From Ectothiorhodospiraceae bacterium (GTDB taxonomy: Bacteria; Pseudomonadota; Gammaproteobacteria; HK1): 64,000 nt of DNA. Both the position numbers and the translations under genes were made by a program. Shown piece after piece: positions 18,709 to 26,772 of this stretch. The notes under the pieces are model-generated. The model was not told the origin of the DNA. It ran no database searches and saw only the letters and a program-made list of their open reading frames with translations. The DNA lies in NCBI GenBank assembly GCA_024234875.1, contig JACKNM010000008.1:62001-126000 (forward strand), given 5' to 3'. Positions within the stretch are counted from its first letter, which is position 1, and the number at the start of each line of letters is the position of its first letter.

Positions 18709-19277
18709 ACGCCGCGCCCGCGCAGCGTGCGGCTCAACATCTCCACCCGCGCCCGAGCCCCGGGCGCCTGTGGATTCACGTCCAGCACCCGCTCGAACGC
18801 ATCCAGCGCGCCGGCGGCGTCACCGCGTCGCAGGAAGATGAGCCCCATGCCGGAGATGGCCCCGAAATGGCGCGGCTCGAGAGCGAGGGTACGTCGAATG
18901 TCGAGCACCGACGCCGCGAGCTGGTCGTCGAGGTAGTAGGCGGTGGCGCGCTTGTTCCAGCCCTCCGCGAAGTCCGGCCTGGCCTCGATGATCCGGGTGA
19001 ACAGGTCGATGGCCTCGTCGAGCCGGCCCTCCGACATCGCGTCCATGCCCTCGCGCATCAGCGCGTCGACCGGCGCGTCACCGCTGCGCAGCCAGCGGTT
19101 CCAGATCTCGGCCTCGATCGGCCTTGCGGTGGACACGTCGGTGGCGGCTCCCAGGCGCTCGAACAGCCCGTCGAGCTCGGGGTCGGTCTGGTCGGCTCGT
19201 GGCGACGCCGACAACACGACGAGCGCGGCCGCGACCACCCCCGGCACGAGACGGCGAATCGCGCCGACAGCCGCCAT
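18705..19277 (-). CDS. Secreted TPR-repeat protein
   Basis: A 190-residue protein with an N-terminal signal peptide (MAAVGAIRRL...LVVLSASPRA) and about three tetratricopeptide repeats at residues ~75-180: AMSEGRLDEAIDLFTRIIEA, NKRATAYYLDDQLAASVLDI and GMGLIFLRRGDAAGALDAFE. It is probably a periplasmic protein-binding scaffold. The ATG at 19277 shares one base with the stop of the upstream small gene (TGATG), and its own stop overlaps the next gene's GTG. The three are therefore one tightly packed unit. An upstream in-frame extension is rejected because it hides the signal peptide. Confidence 0.8.
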   Translation of the reverse strand: MAAVGAIRRLVPGVVAAALVVLSASPRADQTDPELDGLFERLGAATDVSTARPIEAEIWNRWLRSGDAPVDALMREGMDAMSEGRLDEAIDLFTRIIEARPDFAEGWNKRATAYYLDDQLAASVLDIRRTLALEPRHFGAISGMGLIFLRRGDAAGALDAFERVLDVNPQAPGARARVEMLSRTLRGRGV

Positions 19278-19495
19278 CAGGGCGTGCGCGGGCGGGCGAG
19301 GAAGAGCATCTCGCGATACTCGTCGACCACCACCAGGGTGGCGTCGAGCTGTCCGCAGGACGGACACAGCACGTCCATCATGAAGCCCAGCGCCTCCTCG
19401 TCCTCGTAATCCTCGTCGTCACGGCAGCGGTGCGGCATCAGACCCTGGAACCCACAGCCGTCACAGGCGCCCCATGCACGGTACTCTCGCGGCAT
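19277..19495 (-). CDS. Small zinc-ribbon-like protein
   Basis: A 72-residue protein with two CxxC pairs (CDGCGFQG near residue 10 and CPSCGQ near 47) plus a nearby HRC, which could form a zinc ribbon. The middle is very acidic (DDEDYEDEE). I do not recognise the family and infer no function beyond metal binding. The ATG at 19495 starts MPREYRAW. It is the first gene of a three-gene overlapping unit with the TPR protein and the secreted unknown. Confidence 0.65.
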   Translation of the reverse strand: MPREYRAWGACDGCGFQGLMPHRCRDDEDYEDEEALGFMMDVLCPSCGQLDATLVVVDEYREMLFLARPRTP

Positions 19496-19551
19496 CGTCG
19501 ACCACCGGTTGGCAAGAAAGCCGGAGAACTCGGTGCCTCGGCTGCCGGCAT

Positions 19552-19571
19552 CCGGCACCTCGAGGTGCCGG
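19552..19571. promoter_or_regulatory. Perfect 20-base palindrome upstream of the small zinc-ribbon gene
   Basis: CCGGCACCTC is followed at once by its exact reverse complement. It sits 57 bases before the zinc-ribbon ATG and could be an operator or a hairpin. A degenerate copy of one arm lies at 19531-19540. Nothing identifies a cognate regulator. Confidence 0.4.
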
Positions 19572-19678
19572 TCTGCGACGAGCAGGTAAGCGCTCGTCGC
19601 GAGCCGCCGAGCCGGAGACCGCATCCTCGGCGCAGCACGTTGAAGAACTGCAGGACGCACGACCTCAACGACCTGTCA

Positions 19679-19695
19679 GGCCCGCCGAGCGGGCC
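19679..19695 (-). terminator. Possible hairpin downstream of gor
   Basis: A seven-base GC stem (GGCCCGC/GCGGGCC) with a three-base loop lies about 30 bases after the gor stop codon. No U-tract follows, so a rho-independent terminator is not certain. Confidence 0.35.
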
Positions 19696-19727
19696 CGAGC
19701 ACTGTCGAGGATAGCCGACGACCGGAA

Positions 19728-21074
19728 TCAGCGCATGGTCACCAACTCCTCCGCACTGGTGGGGTGGATGGCCACCGTGTCGTCCAGATCGCGTTTGCGC
19801 GCGCCCATCTTCACCGCCACCGCGAATCCCTGCAGCATCTCGTCGGCACCGAGGCCGATGACGTGGCAGCCGACCACGCGCTCCTCGGGACCGACGCACA
19901 CCAGCTTCATCGCGGTCTGCGATCGGTGACGGGTGAACGCGTGGTACATCGGGGTGAATTTCGCCCGGTACACCTTCACCGCGTCGCCGTGGCGCTCGCG
20001 GGCCACGTCCTCGGTCATGCCGACAGTGCCGACCGGCGGGTGACTGAAGACCACGGTCGGGATGTTGTCGTACTCCAGCCGACGGTCGGTCATCCCTGCG
20101 AACAGCCGGTCGGCGAGCCGCCGGCCGGCGGCGATGGCCACCGGGGTCAGCAAATCGTGCCCGGTGACGTCGCCGATGGCGTACACGCCGGGCGCGGAGG
20201 TGGCCTGGAAGGGATCGGTCGGGATGCTGCCGTCGGGCGCGGTGGCGACACCCGCCGCGGCCAGGCCGAGGTCGGCGGTGCGCGGATGACGGCCGGTGGC
20301 CCACAGCACGGTGTCGAACGTCGTCGCCGGCGGGTCGCCCTGGGCGCGCACCCGGATCGCGCCGTCGGTGTCACGCTCGAGCGCGGTCGGGGCGGTACCG
20401 AAGCGGATGTCGACCCCGGCACCGCGCATCTCCTCGGTCAGGGTCTCCCCGAGCATGGCGTCGAAGCCGTGCAGCAGCGATTGCCGACGCACGAGCATGG
20501 TCACCTCCGAGCCGAGAGCACGGAACATGCCGGCGAGCTCGACCGCGATGTAACCGGCGCCGACGACCGCGACCCGCCGCGGCTGGTGGTCGAGCGCGAA
20601 GAAGCCGTCGGAGTCGATCCCGAGCTCGGCGCCGGGCAGCGCGGGGACCGTGGGCGCGCCGCCCACCGCCACCACCACGTGCTCGGCCCCGTAGCGCTGC
20701 CCGTCGACCTCGACGGTGCGCTCACCGACGAAACGTGCCTGCCCCCGCACGAGCTCGATGCCGGAGGTCTCGAGTCGGCGCCGGTAGATCTCGTTCAGCC
20801 GCGCGACGTAGGCATCACGGGACGCCTTGAGGGCGGCCCAGTCGAAGCCTTCCCGGTGCACCGTGAAGCCGTAGTCGGTGGCGTCCTCGAGGCCGTGGGC
20901 GATCGCCGCCGCATACCACATGACCTTCTTCGGAACGCAGCCGACGTTCACGCACGTGCCGCCGAGTGGACCGCACTCGATCACCGCCGCCCGCGCACCG
21001 TACGAGGCGGCGCGAACCGCGGCCGCGATGCCACCGCTGCCACCACCGATGGCGAGGAAGTCGAACTGGGTCAC
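19728..21074 (-). CDS. gor: Glutathione-disulfide reductase
   Basis: Reduces oxidised glutathione with NADPH in the cytoplasm. The 448-residue product has the FAD-binding GGGSGGIAAA near the N-terminus. The redox-active disulfide GGTCVNVGCVPKK has cysteines at 41 and 46. An NADPH-binding GAGYIAVELAG lies mid-protein, and the C-terminal HPTSAEELVTMR holds the catalytic His-Glu pair. The ending closely follows E. coli Gor, which separates it from lipoamide or mercuric reductases. The start is GTG with GGAGAG upstream. A GGCGCTGCCAGCGCC palindrome (21088-21102) lies in the leader. It fits with gshA at 36815 for glutathione metabolism. Confidence 0.95.
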   Translation of the reverse strand: MTQFDFLAIGGGSGGIAAAVRAASYGARAAVIECGPLGGTCVNVGCVPKKVMWYAAAIAHGLEDATDYGFTVHREGFDWAALKASRDAYVARLNEIYRRRLETSGIELVRGQARFVGERTVEVDGQRYGAEHVVVAVGGAPTVPALPGAELGIDSDGFFALDHQPRRVAVVGAGYIAVELAGMFRALGSEVTMLVRRQSLLHGFDAMLGETLTEEMRGAGVDIRFGTAPTALERDTDGAIRVRAQGDPPATTFDTVLWATGRHPRTADLGLAAAGVATAPDGSIPTDPFQATSAPGVYAIGDVTGHDLLTPVAIAAGRRLADRLFAGMTDRRLEYDNIPTVVFSHPPVGTVGMTEDVARERHGDAVKVYRAKFTPMYHAFTRHRSQTAMKLVCVGPEERVVGCHVIGLGADEMLQGFAVAVKMGARKRDLDDTVAIHPTSAEELVTMR

Positions 21075-21311
21075 GGTCTCTCCTACTGGCGCTGCCAGCG
21101 CCTCATCTCCAATTCAAGGTCGGCCGGTGTGCGGGCCCGGGTGCGAGGCGCCGATGCACCACCGCTGCCGCGCCCCGCGTCGGCCGCAGGCCGAGGCAGG
21201 GTTCGCTCGCGGCGCTCGCCGCCGGCTGCGCGCGACGTGGCGATGGTGCCGTGCCGAGCCGTCCGCGTCGACACGCTCGGGGCGGCGAGCCCCGGCGCGG
21301 CCGGGTCGCGG

Positions 21312-23135
21312 CTACCGTAGCGGGTCGTCGTCGCGCACGCGTTGATAGAAGACGCCCCACGCGCCCGGACCCGCATGGGCGCCGATGACGCCGGTCGGCG
21401 CGGCACGCACCACGTCGACGACCTCGCACCGACGTTTCAGCCCGTCGATGATCGGGTCCGCCATGTCGAGGTCGCCGATCTCGATGATCCCGAGGCGCAC
21501 TCGCGCGCCGGGCTCGAGCGCCTGGTGTAACGCCGCCTCCACCTTCGCGCGGGCGTCGGCGTCGCCGCGAGCCCGCGCCAGCGGCTCGAGCTTGCCTTCT
21601 CGAAACCCGAGCACCGGGCGCAGGCCGAGCAGGCCGCCGAGGAGACTCTTGGCGGCCCCGATGCGGCCGCCACGCCGGAGATACTCCAGCGTCGCGACGG
21701 TGAACACCAGCCCGGTGTCGTCACGCCAACGGCCCAACCACTCGAGGATGGTGTCGGCATCGGCGCCGGAGGCGGCGAGGCGAGCCGCATTGAGGGTCAT
21801 CATGCCGAGCCCGAGGCTCGCGCTCTGGCTGTCGAACACCTCCACGCGCGGTTGCGACGCCAGTCGCGCACCGCTGCGCGCGGACTCGTGGGTGCCCGAC
21901 AGCGCGCGACTCACCGTGACCACGATCGCCTCGCGATCCGGGCGAATGCGGCCGAGCGCCTCGACGAAGCTGCGCGGCGGCGGCTGGCTGGTCGTCGGAT
22001 GCACCCGCTCGGTCTCGAGCATGCGGTAGAACTCGTCGGTCTCCAGATCCACCTGGTCGCGAAACACGCGGTCGCCGAACAGCACCTGTAGCGAGGCCAT
22101 CTCGATCCCGAACTCGGCGCGTGTGGTGCGTGGGAGATCGGCGGTGGAATCGCACAGCACCGCGACCGTCGGTGGCTGCCGCTCGAACGCGATCAGCGGC
22201 GCGCCGCTCGCGTGCCCGCGCTCCTCGCGCTGGCGGTGCATGTCGTCGACCTTGCGCTCGATGATCTCGCCGAGGCGCGCCGCCGCCCGCATCACCTCGT
22301 CGGGGTGGTCGGTGTGCACGTGCAGCTTGAAGTGCTCGCCGGCGCTGACCACCAGCATCGAGCTGCCCATGCCGCGGAAGTGACGCCGGAGCTTCGCGTC
22401 GTCGAAGCCTCGGCCACGCACCACCACCTCGGTGCAGTAGCGCTCGCTGTCGGCGCCGACCTCCTGCGGCGGATGCGCCGGGCCGACGTCGAGTGCCTCC
22501 ACGGTTCCGGCCGGCAGGGGCTTGCCACGTACCGCGCGCAGCGCCCCCTCGAGGAAGTGGACGTACCCTTGCGCTCCGGCGTCGACCACGCCGGCCTCGC
22601 GTAGCATCGGGAGCTGCTCGGGCGTCCGCGCCAGCGCCTCTTGAGCCGCCGCGTGAAGACTCTCCAGCAATCGCTTGAAATCTTTACCGGTATCCAGCCG
22701 TCGCGCGCGCTCGGCCACGGCCTGCATCACGGTGACGATGGTGCCCTCGACCGGGCGCTCGAGCGCGGCGTGCACCGAGCGGGCCGCTGCCTCGAGGCAC
22801 TGCGAGATCTCCTCGACTCCAGCCCGCTCGCGCCCGCGAAGCGCGCGCGCGAGCCCGACGAACCAGTGCGCGAGGATGACGCCACTGTTGCCCTTGGCGC
22901 CGAGGATGCTCGCCTGCGCCGCCTCGTCCGCGACCTCGGCGAGCGAGCGGGCGTCGCTCCGGCGCACCGCGGTGGCGGTCGCGGCCAGCGACAGCGCCAT
23001 GTTCGTCCCGGTATCGCCGTCGGCGACCGGGAACACGTTGATGCGGTCGATCTGCTCGCGTCGATGCCGAACCCAGTCGGCGCCCGCAATGACGACCCGC
23101 CGAAAACGGCGCCCGTCCAGGTACTCGATCGGCAT
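21312..23135 (-). CDS. DAK2-DegV fusion, probable fatty acid kinase-type protein
   Basis: A 607-residue cytoplasmic protein joining two domains that many bacteria encode separately. Residues ~1-200 are a DAK2/DhaL-type ATP-binding domain with RINVFPVADGDTGTNM and GAKGNSGVILAHW. A middle region follows at ~210-310 (YCTEVVVRGRGF). Residues ~325-607 are a DegV/EDD fatty-acid-binding domain starting VAVLCDSTADLP and containing SRALSGTHESA. In Firmicutes, FakA (DAK2) phosphorylates a fatty acid bound by FakB (DegV). A fused form would be a self-contained kinase (inference). The ATG at 23135 has GGAGGGAG upstream. A promoter-like TTGCGG-N16-CACAAT lies 72 bases ahead. Confidence 0.85.
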   Translation of the reverse strand: MPIEYLDGRRFRRVVIAGADWVRHRREQIDRINVFPVADGDTGTNMALSLAATATAVRRSDARSLAEVADEAAQASILGAKGNSGVILAHWFVGLARALRGRERAGVEEISQCLEAAARSVHAALERPVEGTIVTVMQAVAERARRLDTGKDFKRLLESLHAAAQEALARTPEQLPMLREAGVVDAGAQGYVHFLEGALRAVRGKPLPAGTVEALDVGPAHPPQEVGADSERYCTEVVVRGRGFDDAKLRRHFRGMGSSMLVVSAGEHFKLHVHTDHPDEVMRAAARLGEIIERKVDDMHRQREERGHASGAPLIAFERQPPTVAVLCDSTADLPRTTRAEFGIEMASLQVLFGDRVFRDQVDLETDEFYRMLETERVHPTTSQPPPRSFVEALGRIRPDREAIVVTVSRALSGTHESARSGARLASQPRVEVFDSQSASLGLGMMTLNAARLAASGADADTILEWLGRWRDDTGLVFTVATLEYLRRGGRIGAAKSLLGGLLGLRPVLGFREGKLEPLARARGDADARAKVEAALHQALEPGARVRLGIIEIGDLDMADPIIDGLKRRCEVVDVVRAAPTGVIGAHAGPGAWGVFYQRVRDDDPLR

Positions 23136-23206
23136 CGACTGACTCCCTCCCACGGCCAGCGGTAGCGCGGCGACATGCCGTCGAGACACCGCGGCCCGGC
23201 ACGCGG

Positions 23207-23234
23207 ATTGTGCCGGCATTTGGCCGCACCGCAA
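23207..23234 (-). promoter_or_regulatory. Candidate promoter of the DAK2-DegV gene
   Basis: TTGCGG (23234-23229), 16 bases, CACAAT (23212-23207) on the minus strand. The spacer ends in AAATGCCGG just before CACAAT. The same element occurs ahead of hisC at 57746-57773. Confidence 0.55.
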
Positions 23235-23362
23235 GGGGCGCGCACGGCCGGATCGCGTCGGCACCGGTGCGAACGGGCGTCGATCAGCGCCGCGGCGAGC
23301 TCACAGAGGAAGACCGACACGGCGCCGACTGGCGCCGTTGCCGGTGACGGGCGAGGAGATCG

Positions 23363-24205
23363 TCAGCTGTCGTCGCGGGGCCGCCGCACGTAGGTACCGC
23401 GAGTCGAGAGGTCGGTCACGGTGACCGCCATGCCGTCCCACTCGATGATCGCGTGCGCCCGCGAGATGTCACGGAAGTTCTCGTCCACGCGGAGATCCGC
23501 CTCCGGATGGCGTCCGACCAGGCTGCGCCCGGGCCGGATGAAGCAGACCACCCCGTTCTGGTCGACCAGCGCCGGTGGATCGCCGCCGACCAGGCGGTAC
23601 AGGTGCGCGGCCAACATCAGGTCGATCTGCTCACCCGGCCCCACGCTGACTCGGACGCCCTCGCCCAGAGGGGTGCGGACGAAGGCGTCCGAGCCGCCAT
23701 CGCCACCTTCACGACCCTGGCGGCGAACCGCGCCGAGGTCGATCTCGGTGTACTCGTCAGTGTCCTCGAGAGCCCGCCGCCGCGACAGGACGAACTCGAT
23801 CAGTCGCTTGCGGAATCCGAGGTACTGCAGATAGCGAACGAGGGCGGTTCGGCGATGTCCGGTGCCTTGCGCCCCTCCCGCGCGTAGCTCGGCGAACACG
23901 GCACGCCAGTCGTGGTCCCGCGACACCGACTCGAGGTCGAGGTCACGCAGGAACGAGGCTGTCGATGCCGGGTTCTCCATGGCCGACGCGACCGCCTCGG
24001 CGAAGCGCCGCAGCGTCCGTGCCGTCGAGCGCGCTTCCCCGCGAAGCTCGTCGTCGGCCATGTCCATGAGCTCACCGAGCCGGTCGACCGGAACCCGCGT
24101 GCGGCTCGCCAGTCGCGCCTCGAACTGCCCGACGGACTCGCCGAGTAGCTCACCTGACCCGATGCCGGGCTGCGTTGATCGCAGCTCCTGTTGTTCCATC
24201 GTCAT
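23363..24205 (-). CDS. FHA-domain protein, paralogue of the one at 14446-15243
   Basis: A 280-residue cytoplasmic protein with a C-terminal FHA domain (~205-275): LVGRHPEADL at 229-238, ISRAH at 247-251 and LSTRGTYV at 266-273. The N-terminal helical part (~55-145) contains LDLESVSRDHDWRAVFAELR, matching LDADSLGGEVDWANVF in the other FHA protein. The resemblance extends through the RYLQYLG helix and the strand-rich bridge before the FHA domain. ATG 24205 is chosen for GGAG at a seven-base spacing, and ATG 24199 is an alternative. No phosphorylation partner is linked. Confidence 0.8.
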   Translation of the reverse strand: MTMEQQELRSTQPGIGSGELLGESVGQFEARLASRTRVPVDRLGELMDMADDELRGEARSTARTLRRFAEAVASAMENPASTASFLRDLDLESVSRDHDWRAVFAELRAGGAQGTGHRRTALVRYLQYLGFRKRLIEFVLSRRRALEDTDEYTEIDLGAVRRQGREGGDGGSDAFVRTPLGEGVRVSVGPGEQIDLMLAAHLYRLVGGDPPALVDQNGVVCFIRPGRSLVGRHPEADLRVDENFRDISRAHAIIEWDGMAVTVTDLSTRGTYVRRPRDDS

Positions 24206-24494
24206 CCCTTGTCTCCCCCAGCGCACGGAGCAGGCTGGGTTTGGCAGTCACCTCCTAGCAGGTCTCGTGCCAATCGCCTGCACGCGCTTGGCAGACCAGG
24301 TTCGCCAAATGTTTCAGAGAGTTACGAGATCACGCGCGCGCGCCCGACGATTTTCCGACGCGTTCGCCGTCAACTGCGTTGACGCTGGCGTCACCGACGG
24401 TGCCGGGACGGCCGCCGTACCCGCCCGGGTGGCCGCCGCGACGGCAACGTCGCCGGAGTTGACGTGGCGTAACCAATGTTTACGCGGAGAAGCC
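24206..24494. promoter_or_regulatory. Upstream region of the FHA gene with two short dyads
   Basis: Non-coding. It holds CGTCAAC-TGC-GTTGACG at 24368-24384 and GCGTAA-N7-TTACGC at 24467-24485, both possible operator half-site pairs. No firm promoter was placed. The sequence is less GC-rich between ~24230 and 24350 than the flanking genes. Confidence 0.35.
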
Positions 24495-24522
24495 GGGGCC
24501 GGTCGCGGCCGCGACCGGCCCC
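24495..24522 (-). terminator. Perfect 28-base palindrome after the ammonium transporter gene
   Basis: GGGGCCGGTCGCGG is followed directly by its exact reverse complement and ends eight bases after the amtB stop codon. It would fold into a very stable GC hairpin. No U-tract follows on the minus strand, so it may act as a 3' stabiliser or rho-assisted end rather than a classical terminator. Confidence 0.55.
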
Positions 24523-24530
24523 GATCGTGC

Positions 24531-25850
24531 TCAGGAGGAGGCCAGTGCCCCCTGTCCGACGGGCCTCGCCACCGTGGCCGAGTCCGCGCGGGTCACGCCA
24601 CCGCCGGGAACCGGGGCCGGAACGAACTCCGGATAGGCCTGCATCCCGCACTCCACGATGTCGACGCCCTCGTACTCCTCCTCGTCGGACACGCGCAGCC
24701 CGATGGTCACCCGCAGCACCATCCAGACCACGAAGCTGACCCCGAAGACGAAGCCGAAGATGCAGCCGAGACCGGCGAGCTGCCCGCCGACGGTGGCGTC
24801 ACCGTTGCTCAGCAGCACCGCGAGGACACCCCACACCCCGGCCGTTCCATGGACCGAGATGGCCCCCACCGGATCGTCGATGCGCAGCTTGTCGAGCGTC
24901 ACCACCGAGGCGAACACCAGGATGCCACCGACGGCCCCGATGGCGGTCGCGAGGAGCGGGGTCGGGGTGTTGGGGGCGGCGGTGATCGCCACCAGCCCAC
25001 CGAGGGCACCGTTCAGGGCCATGGTCAGGTCGGCCTTGCCGAACCGGAGCCGGGCCGCGAGCAACGCGGCGATCAGCCCACCGGCGGCCGCGGTGTTGGT
25101 GTTCAGCAGCACGATGGCGACCGCGTCGGCGGCCCCCTTCGAGCTCATCGACAGCTCCGAGCCGCCATTGAAGCCGAACCATCCGAGCCAGAGGATGAAG
25201 GTGCCGAGCGCGGCCAGCGGCAGGTTGGCACCGGGGATTGCGCGCACCTCGCCGCGTGGCCCGTACTTGCCCTTGCGCGGGCCGAGGAGCAGCACCCCGG
25301 CGAGCGCGGCGGACGCCCCGGCGAGGTGGACGATCCCGGAGCCGGCGTAGTCGACGTAGCCGAGGTCGGAGAGGAACCCGCCACCCCAGCTCCAGTGCCC
25401 CTGCACCGGATAGATGACTGCGGTCATCACCACCGCGAACGCGAGGAAGGCCCAGAGCTTCATGCGCTCGGCGACCGCCCCGGAGACGATCGACATCGCG
25501 GTGGCGACGAACACCACCTGGAAGAAGAAGTCGGCGTGCATGGCGTGGGTCGGGCCGTCGTCGCCCACCATCGACAGCCCATCCTCGCCCGCGATGCCCG
25601 CCAGCAGCATGCCGCCACCGACGAACGCGTTGCCGGGCCCGTACATCAGGTTGTAGCCGACCAGCAGGTACGCGACGCAGGCGATCGCGTACAGCGCCAC
25701 GTTCTTGGTCAGGATCTCGGTGGTGTTCTTGGCTCGTACCAGCCCGGCCTCGAGCATCGCGAACCCGGCTGCCATCCACATCACCAGCGCGCCGGCCAGC
25801 AGGAACCACAGCGTGTTCAGCACGTATCTCAGCTCGCCCATCCCGTCCAT
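24531..25850 (-). CDS. amtB: Ammonium transporter AmtB
   Basis: A 439-residue inner-membrane channel for ammonium with about eleven helices. Family features are visible: LWFLLAGALVMWMAAGFAMLEAG at the N-terminus followed by VRAKNTTEILTKN. One pore histidine is in YPVQGHWSWGGG and the second in SVHGTAGVWG. The ATG at 25850 has GGAGAGGG upstream, and a longer in-frame start is rejected because it precedes the promoter. No glnK lies beside it, although glnK-amtB pairs are usual. Control is clear from the DNA: a consensus sigma-54 promoter and an NtrC-type dyad lie just upstream. Expression under nitrogen limitation is therefore expected. Confidence 0.95.
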   Translation of the reverse strand: MDGMGELRYVLNTLWFLLAGALVMWMAAGFAMLEAGLVRAKNTTEILTKNVALYAIACVAYLLVGYNLMYGPGNAFVGGGMLLAGIAGEDGLSMVGDDGPTHAMHADFFFQVVFVATAMSIVSGAVAERMKLWAFLAFAVVMTAVIYPVQGHWSWGGGFLSDLGYVDYAGSGIVHLAGASAALAGVLLLGPRKGKYGPRGEVRAIPGANLPLAALGTFILWLGWFGFNGGSELSMSSKGAADAVAIVLLNTNTAAAGGLIAALLAARLRFGKADLTMALNGALGGLVAITAAPNTPTPLLATAIGAVGGILVFASVVTLDKLRIDDPVGAISVHGTAGVWGVLAVLLSNGDATVGGQLAGLGCIFGFVFGVSFVVWMVLRVTIGLRVSDEEEYEGVDIVECGMQAYPEFVPAPVPGGGVTRADSATVARPVGQGALASS

Positions 25851-25923
25851 CACTCGCCCTCTCCGATTGCTTGCACCATCTCGGCCGCGCCGGGGTTGGT
25901 CACGACCGTTCCGTCCCGGGGCG

Positions 25924-25940
25924 AGCAACCACCGTGCCAG
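25924..25940 (-). promoter_or_regulatory. Sigma-54 (RpoN) promoter of amtB
   Basis: On the minus strand the sequence reads CTGGCACGGTGGTTGCT, an exact match to the TGGCACG-N4-TTGCW consensus with the invariant GG and GC ten bases apart. The predicted transcription start is near 25913, giving a ~63-base leader before the amtB ATG. Confidence 0.88.
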
Positions 25941-26004
25941 CGCCGAGAAGCCCGTGCGTTTTCAATCGGTTGGTAGCGCCTGGACGGTGTCGGCGCCGGA
26001 TCGG

Positions 26005-26050
26005 TGCACCAGGGTGGGCGCCGATCCCGGTGCGCGCACCACGACGGTGC
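26005..26050 (-). promoter_or_regulatory. NtrC-type enhancer of amtB
   Basis: GCACC-N5-GGTGC at 26036-26050 matches the core of the NtrC dyad (TGCACC-N5-GGTGCA) and is centred about 130 bases before the predicted start. A weaker half-conserved copy begins TGCACC at 26005, about 100 bases before it. The two-site arrangement resembles the enhancer of E. coli glnA. The second site is low confidence. Confidence 0.6.
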
Positions 26051-26086
26051 CCGCTCGCGGCGAGAGCGCCGGCGAGGGACGCGGTC

Positions 26087-26584
26087 TCAAGCGACTCCCG
26101 GACGACCCGCCCGCAGGCCGACGCGGCGCCCGACCTGCGCGGGCAACGGCGCGTCCCGGTGCAGGGACTGGAGGTAGGCGAGGCGCTCGAGCACCGGCGC
26201 GGGCATCGGCGCGGCGCGCGTCGACGCGCGGTCGACGTGCAACAGCAGGATCTCGGTGCTCGCGGCGACGAACCCTTCAGTGGCATGGCGCATCTGGTGG
26301 AAGCAGTGGATGCGCTTGACGTCGTGGTCGACGATTCGGGTGTCGATGACCACCGGATCGCCGAGGGTGAGCTCGCGCTCGTACACGACGTGGGTCTCGA
26401 GCACGTAGGTGGTCGCCCGGGCGCGGGCGCGGTAGGCGCCGTCGAGCCCGACCCAGTCCATCACGTCGTCGGTGGCGTGGTCGAAGACCACCACGTAGTA
26501 CGCGAGATTCATGTGTCGGTTGTAGTCGATCCATTCCGGGCGCACGACGGCCCGGTGCGGGGGCGGGGGCGAGAGCTGCGACAT
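26087..26584 (-). CDS. Hotdog-fold acyl-CoA thioesterase family protein
   Basis: A 165-residue 4HBT-type hotdog protein. It has the family opening EWIDYNRHMNLAYYVVVFDHA, the central helix and strands YVLETHVVYERELTLGDPV, and KRIHCFHQMRHA. The sequence resembles the stand-alone thioesterases found with carnitine or betaine CoA metabolism, but no such genes are adjacent, so the substrate is open. The ATG at 26584 starts MSQLSPPPP, and an upstream extension lacks family similarity. It is transcribed divergently from ccmA with 188 bases between them. Its 3' end faces the amtB control region. Confidence 0.8.
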   Translation of the reverse strand: MSQLSPPPPHRAVVRPEWIDYNRHMNLAYYVVVFDHATDDVMDWVGLDGAYRARARATTYVLETHVVYERELTLGDPVVIDTRIVDHDVKRIHCFHQMRHATEGFVAASTEILLLHVDRASTRAAPMPAPVLERLAYLQSLHRDAPLPAQVGRRVGLRAGRPGVA

Positions 26585-26772
26585 CCACGTACTCCGTCGA
26601 CGATTGCGAGGCCGGACGGCGCCGACCGCGCCCTGTATACCACCGTCGGTGCCGACGGGTCGCGGCGCGGTCGGTCGCTTGCGTGGGGGGGCTGGTTCGG
26701 CGAAGCTTCGCACCCCTCGCGTCCCGCCGCCGGTCGTCGCGGCGTCGCCCCGAGACCGGATACCCGCGACCG

